DNA of 64,000 bases from Neodiprion pinetum. Lineage: Eukaryota; Arthropoda; Insecta; Hymenoptera; Diprionidae. Where the stretch lies: positions 10,550,283-10,614,282 of the forward strand of contig NC_060234.1 in assembly GCF_021155775.2 (NCBI RefSeq). The letters run 5' to 3'. Within the stretch, counting starts at the first letter, position 1, and the number at the start of each line of letters is the position of its first letter. The position numbers and the translations under genes were made by a program. The notes under the pieces were generated by a model, which was not told where the DNA came from, ran no database searches, and worked only from the letters and a program-made list of their open reading frames with translations. Positions 31,601-43,972 of this stretch are shown piece after piece.

Positions 31601-31865
31601 TGAGTTAACTTTAACCTATTTTTCGTTTTCCAGCCTTTTGATTCAGAGAAATTATAATATCTATAGATGAAAATTCTACCGCTCAAGCTGCGAAGCCAAT
31701 GCGACTGTTCAGTTCAAATACTGAATGCGAAGTGACGTCTCGGTCCGCTGCGGTTAAACCGTCTGGCTTCGGAGGGGATGGATCCCGATGCGCATGTCCA
31801 GTTCCCCCACTATTGGTTTTGGATGACACGTAGGCCCCCCTCTCGCTCGGACCGTCCGCTAGTGG

Positions 31866-33458
31866 TAGGGATGGGTATCGAATGCCGAAATATCGATATT
31901 TTTATGTCGATTTATCACAAAGCTATTATACGATGTTCCGATATATTGGTGCAAAAATATCGACATCACAAATATCGTATCGGATTTGTACAAAAAAAAT
32001 ATGCGATGGGAATATAAATAAAACATTATTATTGCAATTATAATATTTGCAAAGATAACTAAATAACATTTTTATCCGTTTTATTCTTCTTTTATCCTCA
32101 ATGAATACATAGAATGATTAATATTAGTCGTGGAAACAATATTTCTATTCACTAGTGATAATATCTATCGTATTTCGTACCTGGGTTTATTTCACAGTCT
32201 TGAAGTTTTCTTTCGATATTCCGACTCCTGGATATATACGAAAAATCACAACATACACCAATTATCAGTTCGCAATTCGTACTGCTATATTTTAGAATAT
32301 AAATACATAATTTTTCTAACATTTATTCCCATTTCGAATGATTGCTCAGACGAATTAGTTATCATACTTGTTGAATGGATATACATTTCTATTCATTAGC
32401 ACCCTTTCTCTCGATCGTATTGTTTTATTCGGCTTTTTTTTCATTTCGAAATATCCTTTCGATTTTTTTGAGTCGTGGATATAGATGGAAAAATGTTACA
32501 TACATCTATTAAGACATATTCTCACAATGTCAGTCAAATTCGTTTGCAATTTATACTGCTATAGTTTAGAATATGAATAGATCGTAATTTTTTTCATCGA
32601 ATAATTGCTCAGTCTATTCATTGGCGAGATTTCTCTCGATCGTATATTTTTTCCACATAATTTCTCCACATAGTTGGTTGTGCAACTGTTCGAAACAATG
32701 ACTTGCAGACAGTGTTGACGCTGTGCCACTTTGCCATCTTTTGTGAAATGACGCCGAACTTTAAATTTCAAAAGGGCCATCCTGGATCACTTCTCCTTGA
32801 GATCGAAACAAAACATTTTTTCATGAAGGCGAGGCTCACTACGGACGATAAAAAGCTAGCGTGCGGGAGAGCTGATGCAATGCGGTTCGTACAAGACCGA
32901 TACAGAGAGTTTAGCCGGGTGAACAAAACTCCGAAGAAATTTTGACGTATTTTTCTCGAAAACGCCTTGGTGGAATAAAATTAAGACCGTGTACCGAATC
33001 TCGCTCATGCGCGCATTCAGCGCAAAACAGTATAACGTGCTCTAATTTTTTGAGGTTATGTTGTCCTTATCCTTCGTCTTGGTTCTCTCCAGCGATTTAT
33101 ATATCTAAGTATATTTTTTTATATTTAAAATGATCTTACTATAAAATCATTACGGAGGGAAGCTTTTCGTGAAATGAGTTTTGTTGCGTTGCGGAGAGAG
33201 TGAAGTGTCTCTCACGCAATGGCGACTCCGACCGACGAACCGACCACGAGGCACACCGTTCTCCTTTTTCTCCTGTATTATCTCTCCATCCGTTTTGCGT
33301 AGTATAAAAAAAAAAAAAAACGAATATCGAAGCGAATATCGATGAAAAAATATCGATATACGCTGAAAGACCATGACCTCTAATTCGATTCGATATTTCG
33401 GTATATCGAATTAACGATATCGATATATGTAATATCGAACTGATGTCGCCCGTCCCTA
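31866..33458 (-). mobile_element. hAT-like non-autonomous element, copy 1
   Basis: It is 1593 bp with short imperfect TIRs (TAGGGATGGG and CCCGTCCCTA) and an exact 8-bp target duplication GCTAGTGG (31858-31865 and 33459-33466), as for hAT elements. The ends are rich in ATCGATAT words. The only coding trace is a degenerate BED-finger-like frame on the minus strand. Confidence 0.85.
32559..32780 (-). pseudogene. Degenerate BED-type zinc finger of a hAT transposase, copy 1
   Basis: The frame starts KVRRHFTKDGKVAQRQHC and continues TTNYVEKLCGKN. This resembles the N-terminal BED finger of hAT transposases (W/R-x-HF near the start, one Cys pair position replaced by Arg). No transposase catalytic domain follows. 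The frame is only 73 codons and is not functional. Confidence 0.5.
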
Positions 33459-33485
33459 GCTAGTGGTGTCTTCCACTGACATATA

Positions 33486-33583
33486 TATACACTGGATTGG
33501 ACTAAGCGTGGTCCCGTCACGCCAATTGAACGGTAGCCATTTTGTACAGATTCTTGTCACTTCAGATATGTATATATATATAT
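33486..33583 (+). repeat. Tandem-unit segment U, copy 2 (5' part)
   Basis: It begins tatacactggattggac and ends in a TA microsatellite, where the inverted solo LTR pair is inserted. U continues at 37698. Confidence 0.85.
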
Positions 33584-35559
33584 TGTAACGTGGCAGTTCG
33601 GTTAGGCCTGCCCGTTACAAGAGACTCCCTGAACCCTGGGCGAGATCCCGGGATAAGGGTCTAGAAAATCGAGTCGCGGAATAATATCAGAGAGCGCCAG
33701 AACTGGAGTCACGCACCCGAGCTTCGACAGGGACGAAATAGAGCATTGCGAACAAGATATTTCAGGTTTTTGTTTTTTTTTTTTTTTTTTTTGAGTGCAC
33801 CGGCTACCCTCCAGTGACCAACTCCGACACCGAACATCTTCCGAGGCAAGGCGAAATCACGACGATCTCGCGGGAAGGATACCGAGGCTGCGGAGGGGGA
33901 GGCAACGCAGATCCCTGCAGCGCGGGAATCCAAGGCGGACGCGATTCCCGCTGGCGGCCGGCGCGCCGCAGCCTCCCCGCTCACCCCGCTTACGCCCAAC
34001 CAAGGCAACCGCGAGGTACCAGCTAGCGACGAGGGAGCACCACCCCGCCCAACCCCAGGACTACGTAGAGCTGCGCGGGAGACGACATCGCGATCTAGCC
34101 TTAAGTTCTGCGCCGCGTAGAGACGACAGGTGCGCGGCAAGTTGCGCAATCCCCAAAATCGATGACCGATCGATTGTTGCGCATTCTTAGGGTGATGACG
34201 TCACGAAAAATTAGCGCGACGAGATCGGCGTTGCGACCATCCGAGCTCACTCGAGTTCTGGCGGTTCACGAGAGCGAGTGAACGGAGCGATTGTGCGTTT
34301 TTTTTTGGTATTTTGAGTTTTGAGTGATTGCGAGGAGAATGAGCCGACACGAGGGAGTTGGTCCCTTTGTCAATTGGATGTGGAGCGGTAAGCGTTGCTA
34401 ACATTCTCGCGATCGAATTTCGAGGGTAATTGAGTACAGGCTGATCAGATGAAGGCTCGCCTTTTGGTAGTTTGCGTGTCGAAAAGTACTCGAAATTCGT
34501 TTGCCGATTCTTTTGCTTGGTGACCGTAGCCTGAGTTGCGCGTGAGAGAGTAACGTTAACTTCGGGGAATCCAGAAAATCGAGTCGAGCCACGGGTTGAG
34601 CCGAGACGTTATTGTCTCGAGCTTGAGTGTGACCGAAGTCCGTTACACGGGGTCAATTCACGTCATCCGGCACAGCTTCGATTATCGTACAGGTCGCGAG
34701 CAATCACGGGGAGCATTCGAATTCGCGACTGCGACCCGCCGTCGCCGAGGAAGTGAAGCTCGGGTGCGTGCTGATAAGCGTATGCGTTTTTAGAGGAGGA
34801 TCGCGGGTGTCGCGACGAGCCTAGCATCACTTTAGTTATTTAATATTCTTTTTAGTTATTTGATATTCTTTTTTTTCTTTCTTCTTTTTTTTTGTTTGTA
34901 TTATCAGTTAGTATTGAGTTGGCGATCAGCGCCATTGTGTAGAGGACGTTCGCGGGCAGCGCGTCGAGCCCGATTTTGTTTTTGGTTTTTAGGAAGTAGG
35001 ATATTGTTAAGACGGCGACTAGCGCACGTAGGCCGTAGAGGTCTCCTAGATTTATTCAACTTTTTTCTTGTGTTTTGTTTGTTTGTTATTATTTTTTTTT
35101 ATTTGGAGTATTTCTACCTTTCGTATTTAGTTTAGGTAAAAGTGAAATTGTAGTTGGAATCGCGAAGGACGACTTGCGTGGTCGCATTATCATTCTTTTT
35201 ATTTTTTTTTTTGTATTATTTACTTTTATTTCTTTTGTTTTTGTTGTATCGCTGATGAGAAATATATCATTGGGATTTTATAGTAATTAAGCCACATCAC
35301 GTGTTGGCGTACCTGTGTTGCAATTCTCTCGACCCAAACTTTACCCCTCCCCTCTCCGCGGTACTGAGCTACCGAGCATATAGTCGCGGTGTGTGTCGTA
35401 TTAACGATTTCGAGGCGTGTTGATCACGCCAGGCGCCCAACAAACTTCGCAACATTGTTTTAGATCCAGGGTACATCGTGGACGCCAAATTATTGTGCAC
35501 GCGGTAAGTTCCCGGTTATTTGCTCCGAGTAACGGAGGTGCAGAAAAATCCACGTCACA
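33584..35559 (-). mobile_element. Solo LTR-like element, left member of inverted pair
   Basis: 1976 bp. In its own orientation (minus) it starts TGTGACGTGG and ends CCACGTTACA, the TG..CA form of an LTR. ATAT flanks both sides (33580-33583 and 35560-35563), which fits a 4-bp duplication though it lies in a TA repeat. It is an inverted, clearly diverged copy of 35586-37697. Its first 10 bases are the same as the Gypsy-A LTR, suggesting a related Gypsy family. Confidence 0.75.
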
Positions 35560-35585
35560 ATATATATATATATATATTTATACAT
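35560..35585. repeat. TA microsatellite between the two solo LTRs
   Basis: A 26-bp run, mostly TA, ends in tatacat. It is what remains of the U microsatellite between two separate insertions. Confidence 0.8.
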
Positions 35586-37697
35586 TGTGACGTGGATTTT
35601 TCCTGCTCCTCGGTCACTCGGAGAAAATGACCGAGAACTTACCGCGTGCACAATAATTTGGCGTCCACGATGTACCCTGGATCTAAAACAATATCGCAAA
35701 GTTTTTGTTGGGCGCCTGGCGTGATTAACACGCCTCGAAATCATTAATACGCTATTCCTCGGGCATATGCCCGATAGCTCAGTACCGCGGAGAGGGGAGG
35801 GGTAATTTTTGGAGAGAGAGAGACACCCGAAATACACACGCTATTTAACAAAAGTAAAAGAAAATCTTATATTTCATCATAGCGGTGATACAAACAAAAG
35901 AAAAATATAATTCAAAAATCGCTCATCGCGAGTCTAAAACTAAATAGAAAATTACACGTAACCTACTCTATTTCTTACTCTAATGAGCTCGCGGCTCCCT
36001 AACTAAAACGTCACTCGACGATCACAAACATCCTCATACGCAATTCTCAAAACGTCACTCGACGATCGCAGCATCCTCATGTGCAATTCTCAAAACGTCA
36101 CTCGACGATCGCAACATCCTCATGCGCAATTCTCAAAACGTCACTCGACGATCGCAACATCCTCATACGCAATTCTCAATTCGCAAATTCGCCATTTGTT
36201 CTCCATGGCGATGATTGCTCGAAACGAAACTAAAACTAATTATTCAACGGTGCGCCGTCAGGACTCGCAAACTAAAACACCATGCTCAAACTTCTCGTCT
36301 CAACTGCTGCGCAACGCAACGGCAATTTCGACTATACATCGCCTAACCTCGACTAAACACTATCTTAACTAAACGTAAACTTAACTAAGCGCAAGCACCA
36401 CTACATTTAACTTCAACTATACATAAGCTCAAAGTAACTCAACTCAACCTACATTATCTTAACTAACGGGTACGGAACTCAATGCAGGCGCAACTAAACG
36501 TAACCTAAACTATACGCAATCGCAACGCATCCGAACTTAATTCTTTTCAAAATTCCCCAAAACGTTACTCGCTAATCCGAGCACTCTAATTCGGTGCTTC
36601 CCGACCTACTCGAGAGGTGACACAAAAAGAAAACGATAACGCGGCTCGACCCGGTACGGTGAAATTCGGCTATACTTGGTTTCACTAACGAGAAAGATTC
36701 AACTAAAACCCGTGACTCTACTCAACTTTTTCAGAAACTCAAAATTTACTTTACTCTAACCCGCGTACTCAGGCTACGGTCATCAAGCAAGAGAATCGGC
36801 AAAAGAATTTCGAGTACTTTTCTACCACGCAAATCCAAAACGGCTATCCGTTACTCGGCAAGCCTTTTCACAATTATGCTCGAAATTCAATCGCGGGGAT
36901 AGAAGCAGCGCTTACCTTCTACATCCTTGCAACCCCCTTTCCATTCCCTTCGCGATTTTTGGGCGACTCCATGGCTTCGCGAAACTCCCCCAAAACGCGA
37001 CTACTAATCACGACCGCCAGAACTAGAGTGGTTTCAAAAACCTACCACCTGCCGCAACACGGATCTCGATAAGCCATCCCACACGTGACGTCATACCCCC
37101 AAGAATACGCAATAATCGATCCGTCATCGATTTCGTCGATCGCGCAACTCGACGCGCACCTTCGATCGCATCGCTGCGCAGAACTTAAAGCTAGCTCGCA
37201 ATCTCGTCCTCCGCGCAGCTCCATGACGTCTTGGCGGTGAGCGTGGTGCTCCCTCGTCGCTCGTCGGTCCGTCGCGAGTCCGCTGGTCAATTGTTGGCGG
37301 GGCGAAGGGGAAGAGGCTGCGGCGCGCCGGCCGCCAGCGGGAATCGCGTCCACCTTGGATTCCCGCGATGCGGGGATCTGCGTCGGCTCCCCCTCCGCAG
37401 CCTCGACATCCTTCCTTCGCAATTGTTGCTAGTCCGCCATTTCGCAATTTCCTCGAATTCGGTGTCGACTTCTTGCCTGATGCCGTTGTAGCTCGAAAAA
37501 TAAAAAAAAACAAAAAAAACTGAAATATCTTACGCTGGTCGCTAAAGTGTCCCCTCTCGTAGTTTCGGATGCGTGACTCTAGTCCTGGCGCTCTTTTCCA
37601 AAAACTTCGCGACTCGATTTCGGAAATTCCTCAATTTTTGGTTCCGCCCAGGGTTCAAGGAGCCCCTTGTAACGGGCATCAAAAATGCCACGTTACA
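35586..37697 (+). mobile_element. Solo LTR-like element, right member of inverted pair
   Basis: 2112 bp from TGTGACGTGG to CCACGTTACA, flanked by ACAT on both sides (35582-35585 and 37698-37701), a 4-bp target duplication. It contains a short tandem repeat near 36040-36180 (acgtcactcgacgatcgca.. units), which helps explain its greater length. A GC-rich segment near 37120-37430 is shared with the left member. Confidence 0.78.
36036..36180 (+). repeat. Tandem repeat inside the right solo LTR
   Basis: About four units of ~43 bp share tctcaaaacgtcactcgacg followed by atcgcaacatcctcat and gcaat. The left member shows no comparable array. Confidence 0.75.
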
Positions 37698-37931
37698 ACA
37701 TATACATATATGTCTGTGTATATAATGGATTGCGATGGAAAATTACGGTAACAATTATTGAGGTAACAATGAGTACCTGCGTTTTTTGCAAAACAAAGCA
37801 ATCAAAATATTGTGGGCGATCGTTTCACAAGTGTGTATACAACGCTGAAGCGTTCTGCAAATGATAACTTGCAGAGGTCATGTCGGCATACGAAGTATTC
37901 ACCAATTATATTTAACGAGTATTATAGCGTA
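37698..37931 (+). repeat. Tandem-unit segment U, copy 2 (3' part), with empty DIRS site
   Basis: It continues U after the solo LTR pair and includes the small MSTCVFC frame (37769-37864). At 37911-37919 AATTATATT is followed by TAACG with no insertion, giving the empty site for the DIRS element of copy 1. Confidence 0.87.
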
Positions 37932-38466
37932 CGAATCGTGTGAGTAAAAAATCACAATATTTGAATTATAACCCAATCTTATTACAGTTGAAATTGAAAA
38001 CTGAGGTATCACTGATACAGTTATTAAATTATAATTTGATACGATTCGATTCAAAACGTTATACACATGTCTTGAGCTCCACTTTGATGGTCAATGGATG
38101 CTGATTCCATAACGGTTGGCTTAGTGTTATACAAATTTCTGAATAATCCATATGAAACTCAGCACACTATTAGCTAAAGGATAATGGACGGTGACTTCTC
38201 AGAATTGAAGACTTCTTCCGAGCATCAAAAAAAATCATGCTTCAATACAAGTTTTTCGTCATATCAGCAGATGACCTTTTACATCACATAATGATAAATA
38301 TTAATATACTTTCGAAAAAGTGATTTGTTCTTCGTTTAACGTATTAAACATCATTTTACACGTCAGAAACTTATTTTTGTGTGACCGTCGACTGAACATA
38401 TATTCTTCAGTCAACGCAACGGTGTGACAAATATATCGTCGGATCTGAAAAGCTGATATTACGAAA
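37932..38466. other. Block present only in tandem copy 2
   Basis: About 535 bp between U and V with no counterpart at 29699/29700. It has no TIRs and no target duplication, so deletion from copy 1 is more likely than insertion here. No gene was seen. Confidence 0.6.
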
Positions 38467-38761
38467 TACAGATCTGGCGCACTTTTTGTGATAACTTTCC
38501 CTACAAGATGGCGGAAATTCAGCTGTTCGATTGGATGTACGAGTTTTTACGTTGGGTATACCGTAACACTAAATCCAGTGTAGTTGTATATCAGTGCTTT
38601 ATATGAATACACGCTGGGTCGCCGTACTTTGATCTCTTCTTCTGGTTTGTCACTTCGTTACTATCGCAATGACATTCTTCCTCATCAAGGGAATTGGTTG
38701 TATTTCTGTTTCAGATGAACGGGAGCTTCGGAATCACGTCAACCGTCAACTCTTCATTTAA

Positions 38762-40352
38762 GGGGGTCCTCTAGTTTCTCGGCTGTTTTTTTATGGCTTT
38801 TTCAACAATTTTTTACGGGCAAAGCATCGAAATAATCAATCTCATTGTTTTTGCATAATCTTTATCAACATTTAAATGAGCTTTACAAATTTTTTAAAGT
38901 CAAAATATATAATAGAATAGCAGCTATAGTGGCCGACAGGAAGACATCAAGTAGAAGAGGTGCTTGACGGTAACCAAGATTGCGGCTGTTCTGCTTATCT
39001 GAAATCAAAAAACCAAACGGCATTTTAATCTTCATATTCAAGACTAGCGATTGAACTAGAGTGAATTTTAAATTACAAAAATTGACATTTTTATACACTT
39101 TTGAAAATTACATTCTATTTTTTACTCATTTTTTCTTAAGTTTTTCGCTCGTACGAAAAAAACTATCGAAGCAATCATGATAATTCTAGTTCAATCGCTG
39201 GCTTATAACATATTAAAGATGCTGTATAAATTTGAACAAGATCGGTGCAATAGTTTCTGAAATATCGTGGTTACCGTTTCGAAAAATGGTGTTTCGAGAA
39301 AAACGCGTTTGAAAGTTCGCGCATGTGATTTATACTAAAAATTCCATCTCACCGTCAATCTGCTATGCCTGGACCATACAATAGGCCTTCCTCTTCTTCT
39401 TGGAGGTCACGCAGAGCTGCTCTGTCTTCTCTTTTCGCGATTCGGGCCTGTTCTACAACATCGCTCGTGCGCCTTTCTGAACGGTCGATCCGAGAGCTAT
39501 CACGCTGTTGAACATATCCTTTAGCTTGTGGGCCGATTTTCACTCCCATGGTTTCCAAGGTCTTCAGGATAGCTTCGAATCCTTCGTTGAAGATTATGAC
39601 AGCGAGAAACGTGGCGATTTCAACCACTTTTGGCCCAGAATGGAGGTGCTTCGGAGCAAAAGTCCAGATTTTTGGGCATGAATCTATTTCTTTTTCTTTC
39701 TCACACTTGCACGCCATAGAAATTTTAAAGCCCAGTCCTCGTATATCACGTTGATGGAAAGTCACCGTACTTTTGCACTCTTTACAAATAACAGCCGAAG
39801 AAATGGTTGAAAATACACTTACAAAATTCAAAATACAATACAAAACAGTCTGTTCAACGTTCACTTCAAAATTTTTATTTTGACGAAGTTTCGTCGCTGA
39901 CGCCGATGTAAACGACTTGTCTTGTTCAAAAGTGTGTCGGTTGCCTGCGAATTTTCGCTTTTTAGGTCGATCGAAAAAATCAGCTACGTGCGACTCGCAA
40001 GAGAAAATATAGTACGCTTCGCAACTGCCACAGCAAGACTGAACTAAAACTTCACGGCGTCTTAGTCAATATTCAAAAGCGTCTGTCAACGGTCTCGGCT
40101 CCCCTTTACTCGGGCCTAATTCACAAAAGGTTCAGGTAGCAGTTAGATTTGGGGATATCAATCCAATGGTCAGCGCCGCTCGGCTTTCGGAGCAGCCCGG
40201 CGCGCGCTCCTGCTCCGTTCCAGGGCCATAACTTGTGAACCACTTCGAATATCGAAAAATCCTTTGGCACACATTTTCTACACATGTTGTAGATGTGATT
40301 TATGAAAAAAAAAAAAATCGATTTTTTCGACCCGAGAAACTAGAGGACCCCC
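38762..40352 (-). mobile_element. Internally deleted TTAA element (Kolobok-like)
   Basis: 1591 bp with perfect 21-bp TIRs beginning GGGGGTCCTCTAG, flanked by TTAA (38758-38761 and 40353-40356). Copy 1 of V has the empty site at about 29995 (cttcatTTAAgaacgtg), so this insertion came after the tandem duplication. It holds one minus-strand ORF that joins the two ends of a transposase and lacks the catalytic middle. Confidence 0.88.
39355..39864 (-). pseudogene. Transposase remnant: zinc ribbon joined to C-terminal tail
   Basis: The frame is 169 codons. Residues about 25-65 have a ribbon (CKECKSTVTF ... MACKCEKE) like that of the transposase at 1329-4663. Residues about 80-169 match that protein's region just before its exonuclease (FNEGFEAILKTL, QQRDSSRIDRSERR, a long basic/acidic helix) and end GPGIAD-stop. 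The DDE core of roughly 300 residues is missing. It has no exonuclease part, so the exonuclease is an addition found in the 1.3-4.7 kb element. The truncated protein might still bind DNA and interfere with transposition, but that is speculation. Confidence 0.7.
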
Positions 40353-41139
40353 TTAAGAACGTGAATGTAATGATTTTCGAAAAAAGTGTCCAACAGTAGA
40401 ATCAATCTAGTAATCTATAAACCAAGCGTGTACGAAAATTTGTCTTAAAAATTTTCAAATAATTCTGCACGGTATGGATTCGACAGGTCAAGCGGGAGAG
40501 AAAGATGTTGGAATTGCCATGCTTTAAATTACCGAAGGTATGTACTCCGTGTTGACTTTAATAATGAAACGAAATTTATCAAGAAGAAAAAGGTACTCAC
40601 GTGAACTTCACTTTGACTAAAATAGAGAAATCCAAAGGCATTACGATTCCACACGTGATACACATCGTCGGAACATGAGTTTCATCGACAATCCCAGTTA
40701 AATTTACACAAGAAAGGAATTGTCATTTGAGAAACTACAATATGCTAGTATTTGAACAGTGATAATAGGTTCATTTATACTCGTTTCCACACCACCGCAA
40801 GCGGTAGAGCACCCGGCGCGTTTTTTTTCACGTGGTATCCCCAGAAGGCCTACTCCACGGAGAACGGTTGAAAGATTGATCCTAAGTTCTTCGAAAAATT
40901 GAAGATGACTTTATGTCACACAATAATTATGGTGAATTGTTTTTCTCGATTCGATTTTACTCGCGTATATTCGCAGTTTGTTTAAAATTTTTCAGTTCAC
41001 ATAATCCGCTTGCTATATATTATAGATGAAAGATGACTGTTTTAATAATGGATAAGAGATGGTTGTTTTATTTATAGATGAAAGATAGCTGTTTCAATTA
41101 TGGATAAAGAGTGATTGTTTTAATCTCATACATGAACGG

Positions 41140-41473
41140 CGATCGACTCCGGAACCTTTCGTTCTGACTACCGATGCTTCGAAATATGCAACTGGTTCCG
41201 TAGTTGACTATAAAAAAGACGGCACTGACCTTCCAGTGGCATACGCATACAGAATTCTGAAAAAAACGAAAGTTAATTACTCGGTATTCGATAAAGAATT
41301 TATTGCCGTCATTTGGTCCATAAAACATTTGCGACCTTATTTATACGAAAGGACATTCACACTATAATCACTGATCACGAGTCCCTACGATGGATCAAGA
41401 ACGTAAAGGACATGACATCCTGACAACTACACTGGAGATTAGAGCTAAAATGGTATTTATATACCACTTTTGA
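41140..41473 (+). pseudogene. Gypsy RNase H fragment in V, copy 2
   Basis: This duplicate of 30782-31115 has the same frame, the same frameshift after the RTFTL motif and the same stop. Confidence 0.8.
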
Positions 41474-41676
41474 CGTCCCGGAATGAAACATCAACAAAAA
41501 AACAAAACTAAAACAATTTGTTCTTGCAGATCGCTTACACCGAAAAATCTACAGACTATCACCGAAGCACTGTTTTTGTTAAGGGACTCGGGTGCCCGAT
41601 ACGGACTGATACGATCAGAGGGAGGACCGCGACGCGAGGTAGGTCATCTTTATGATGTTGCGTTTGCGCTTACCTT

Positions 41677-41967
41677 TTAATCAGTGGTGCTCGTTTCTAC
41701 CCCCGGCTCTGGACTGCTGTTTCGGATGATCCGTCCTTCCACCTCGGATTCCGGAAGCGGTAAATACGCCCGAGGACTCAGGATGTGATTGTAAACCTCT
41801 AACTCGTTTTTGATGCCTCGGATCCGAGCGGCTTCTGCTGCCTCTCGGTTGCGACGGCGTCTTATGCTGATCAAGTGACGACGTATAGTGGATTTAGAAT
41901 TGGGTTTCGGCATATTTACGACGGAATGGATGAGTATGGGTAAGCGAGAGGAGTGCACTGAGTTCAC
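41677..41967 (-). other. Small basic ORF in V, copy 2 (unrecognised)
   Basis: This duplicate of 31319-31600 is 96 codons, slightly longer upstream because one base differs. It differs at a few residues and function is unknown. Confidence 0.25.
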
Positions 41968-42223
41968 TTTAACCTATTTTTCGTTTTCCAGCCTTTTGAT
42001 TCAGAGAAATTATAATATTTATAGATGAAAATTCTACCGCTCAAGCTGCGAAGCCAATGCGACTGTTCAGTTCAAATACTGAATGCGAAGTGACGTCTCG
42101 GTCCGCTGCGGTTGAACCGTCTGGCTTCGGAGGGGATGAATCCCGATGCGCATGTCCAGTTCCCCCACTATTGGTTTTGGATGACACGTAGGCCCCCCTC
42201 TCGCTCGGACCGTCCGCTAGTGG

Positions 42224-43826
42224 TAGGGATGGGTATCGAATGCCGAAATATCGATATTTTTATGTCGATTTATCACAAAGCTATTATACGATGTTCCGAT
42301 ATATTGGTGCAAAAATATCGACATCACAAATATCGTATCGGATTTGTACAAAAAAAATATGCGATGGGAATATAAATAAAACATTATTATTGCAATTATA
42401 ATATTTGCAAAGATAACTAAATAACATTTTTATCCGTTTTATTCTTTTTTTATTCTCAATGAATACATAGAATGATTAATATTAGTCGTGGAAACAATAT
42501 TTCTATTCACTAGTGATAATATCTATCGTATTTCGTACCTGGGTTTATTTCACAGTCTTGAAGTTTTCTTTCGATATTCCGACTCCTGGATATATACGAA
42601 AAATCACAACATACACCAATTATCAGTTCGCAATTCGTACTGCTATATTTTAGAATATAAATACATAATTTTTCTAACATTTATTCCCATTTCGAATGAT
42701 TGCTCAGACGAATTAGTTATCATACTTGTTGAATGGATATACATTTCTATTCATTAGCACCCTTTCTCTCGATCGTATTGTTTTATTCGGCTTTTTTTTC
42801 ATTTCGAAATATCCTTTCGATTTTTTTGAGTCGTGGATATAGATGGAAAAATGTTACATACATCTATTAAGACATATTCTCACAATGTCAGTCAAATTCG
42901 TTTGCAATTTATACTGCTATAGTTTAGAATATGAATAGATCGTAATTTTTTTCATCGAATAATTGCTCAGTCTATTCATTGGCGAGATTTCTCTCGATCG
43001 TATATTTTTTCCACATAATTTCTCCACATAGTTGGTTGTGCAACTGTTCGAAACAATGACTTGCAGACAGTGTTGACGCTGTGCCACTTTGCCATCTTTT
43101 GTGAAATGACGCCGAACTTTAAATTTCAAAAGGGCCATCCTGGATCACTTCTCCTTGAGATCGAAACAAAACATTTTTTCATGAAGGCGAGGCTCACTAC
43201 GGACGATAAAAAGCTAGAGTGCGGGAGAGCTGATGCAATGCGGTTCGTACAAGACCGATACAGAGAGTTTAGCCGGGTGAACAAAACTCCGAAGAAATTT
43301 TGACGTATTTTTCTCGAAAACGCCTTGGTGGAATAAAATTAAGACCGTGTACCGAATCTCGCTCATGCGCGCATTCAGCGCAAAACAGTATAACGTGCTC
43401 TAATTTTTTGAGGTCATGTTGTCCTTATCCTTCGTCTTGGTTCTCTCCAGCGATTTATATATCTAAGTATATTTTTTTATATTTAAAATGATCTTACTAT
43501 AAAATCATTACGGAGGGAAGCTTTTCGTGAAATGAGTTTTGTTGCGTTGCGGAGAGAGTGAAGTGTCTCTCACGCAATGGCGACTCCGACCGACGAACCG
43601 ACCACGAGGCAGACCGTTCTCCTTTTTCTCCTGTATTATCTCTCCATCCGTTTTGCGTGGTATAAAAAAAAAAACGAATATCGAAGCGAATATCGATGAA
43701 AAAATATCGATGAAAAAATATCGATATACGCTGAAAGACCATGACCTCTAATTCGATTCGATATTTCGGTATATCGAATTAACGATATCGATATATGTAA
43801 TATCGAACTGATGTCGCCCGTCCCTA
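42224..43826 (-). mobile_element. hAT-like non-autonomous element, copy 2
   Basis: 1603 bp with the same ends and the same GCTAGTGG duplication (42216-42223 and 43827-43834) as copy 1. It was therefore inserted once before the tandem duplication. Confidence 0.85.
42917..43138 (-). pseudogene. Degenerate BED-type zinc finger, copy 2
   Basis: The protein sequence is identical to the frame at 32559-32780. It is the only coding trace in the hAT-like element. Confidence 0.5.
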
Positions 43827-43850
43827 GCTAGTGGTGTCTTCCACTGACAT

Positions 43851-43933
43851 ATATATACACTGGATTGGACTAAGCGTGGTCCCGTCACGCCAATTGAACG
43901 GTAGCCATTTTGTACAGATTCTTGTCACTTCAG

Positions 43934-43972
<39 letters not shown>

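Larger units (their letters stand above)
29700..33485 (+). repeat. Tandem-unit segment V, copy 1
   Basis: It matches 38467-43852 with roughly 1% or fewer differences by eye, apart from the insertion at 38762-40352. About 535 bp present before V in copy 2 (37932-38466) are missing here at 29699/29700. It contains a Gypsy RNase H fragment, a small ORF and a hAT-like element. The rest (29700-30770) shows no gene. Confidence 0.88.
38467..43850 (+). repeat. Tandem-unit segment V, copy 2
   Basis: It is co-linear with 29700-33485 and carries an extra TTAA element at 38762-40352. Small differences are scattered throughout, plus a 15-bp extra unit near 43696-43710. It shares the RNase H fragment and the hAT-like element. 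Confidence 0.88.

Noticed and set aside
32703..32945. 80-codon plus frame inside the hAT-like element
   Set aside because: It overlaps the better-supported BED-like minus frame and has no recognisable domain.
36036..36180. Possible CRISPR-like array
   Set aside because: Adjacent ~43-bp units without unique spacers inside an LTR in a eukaryotic context; this is a simple tandem repeat.
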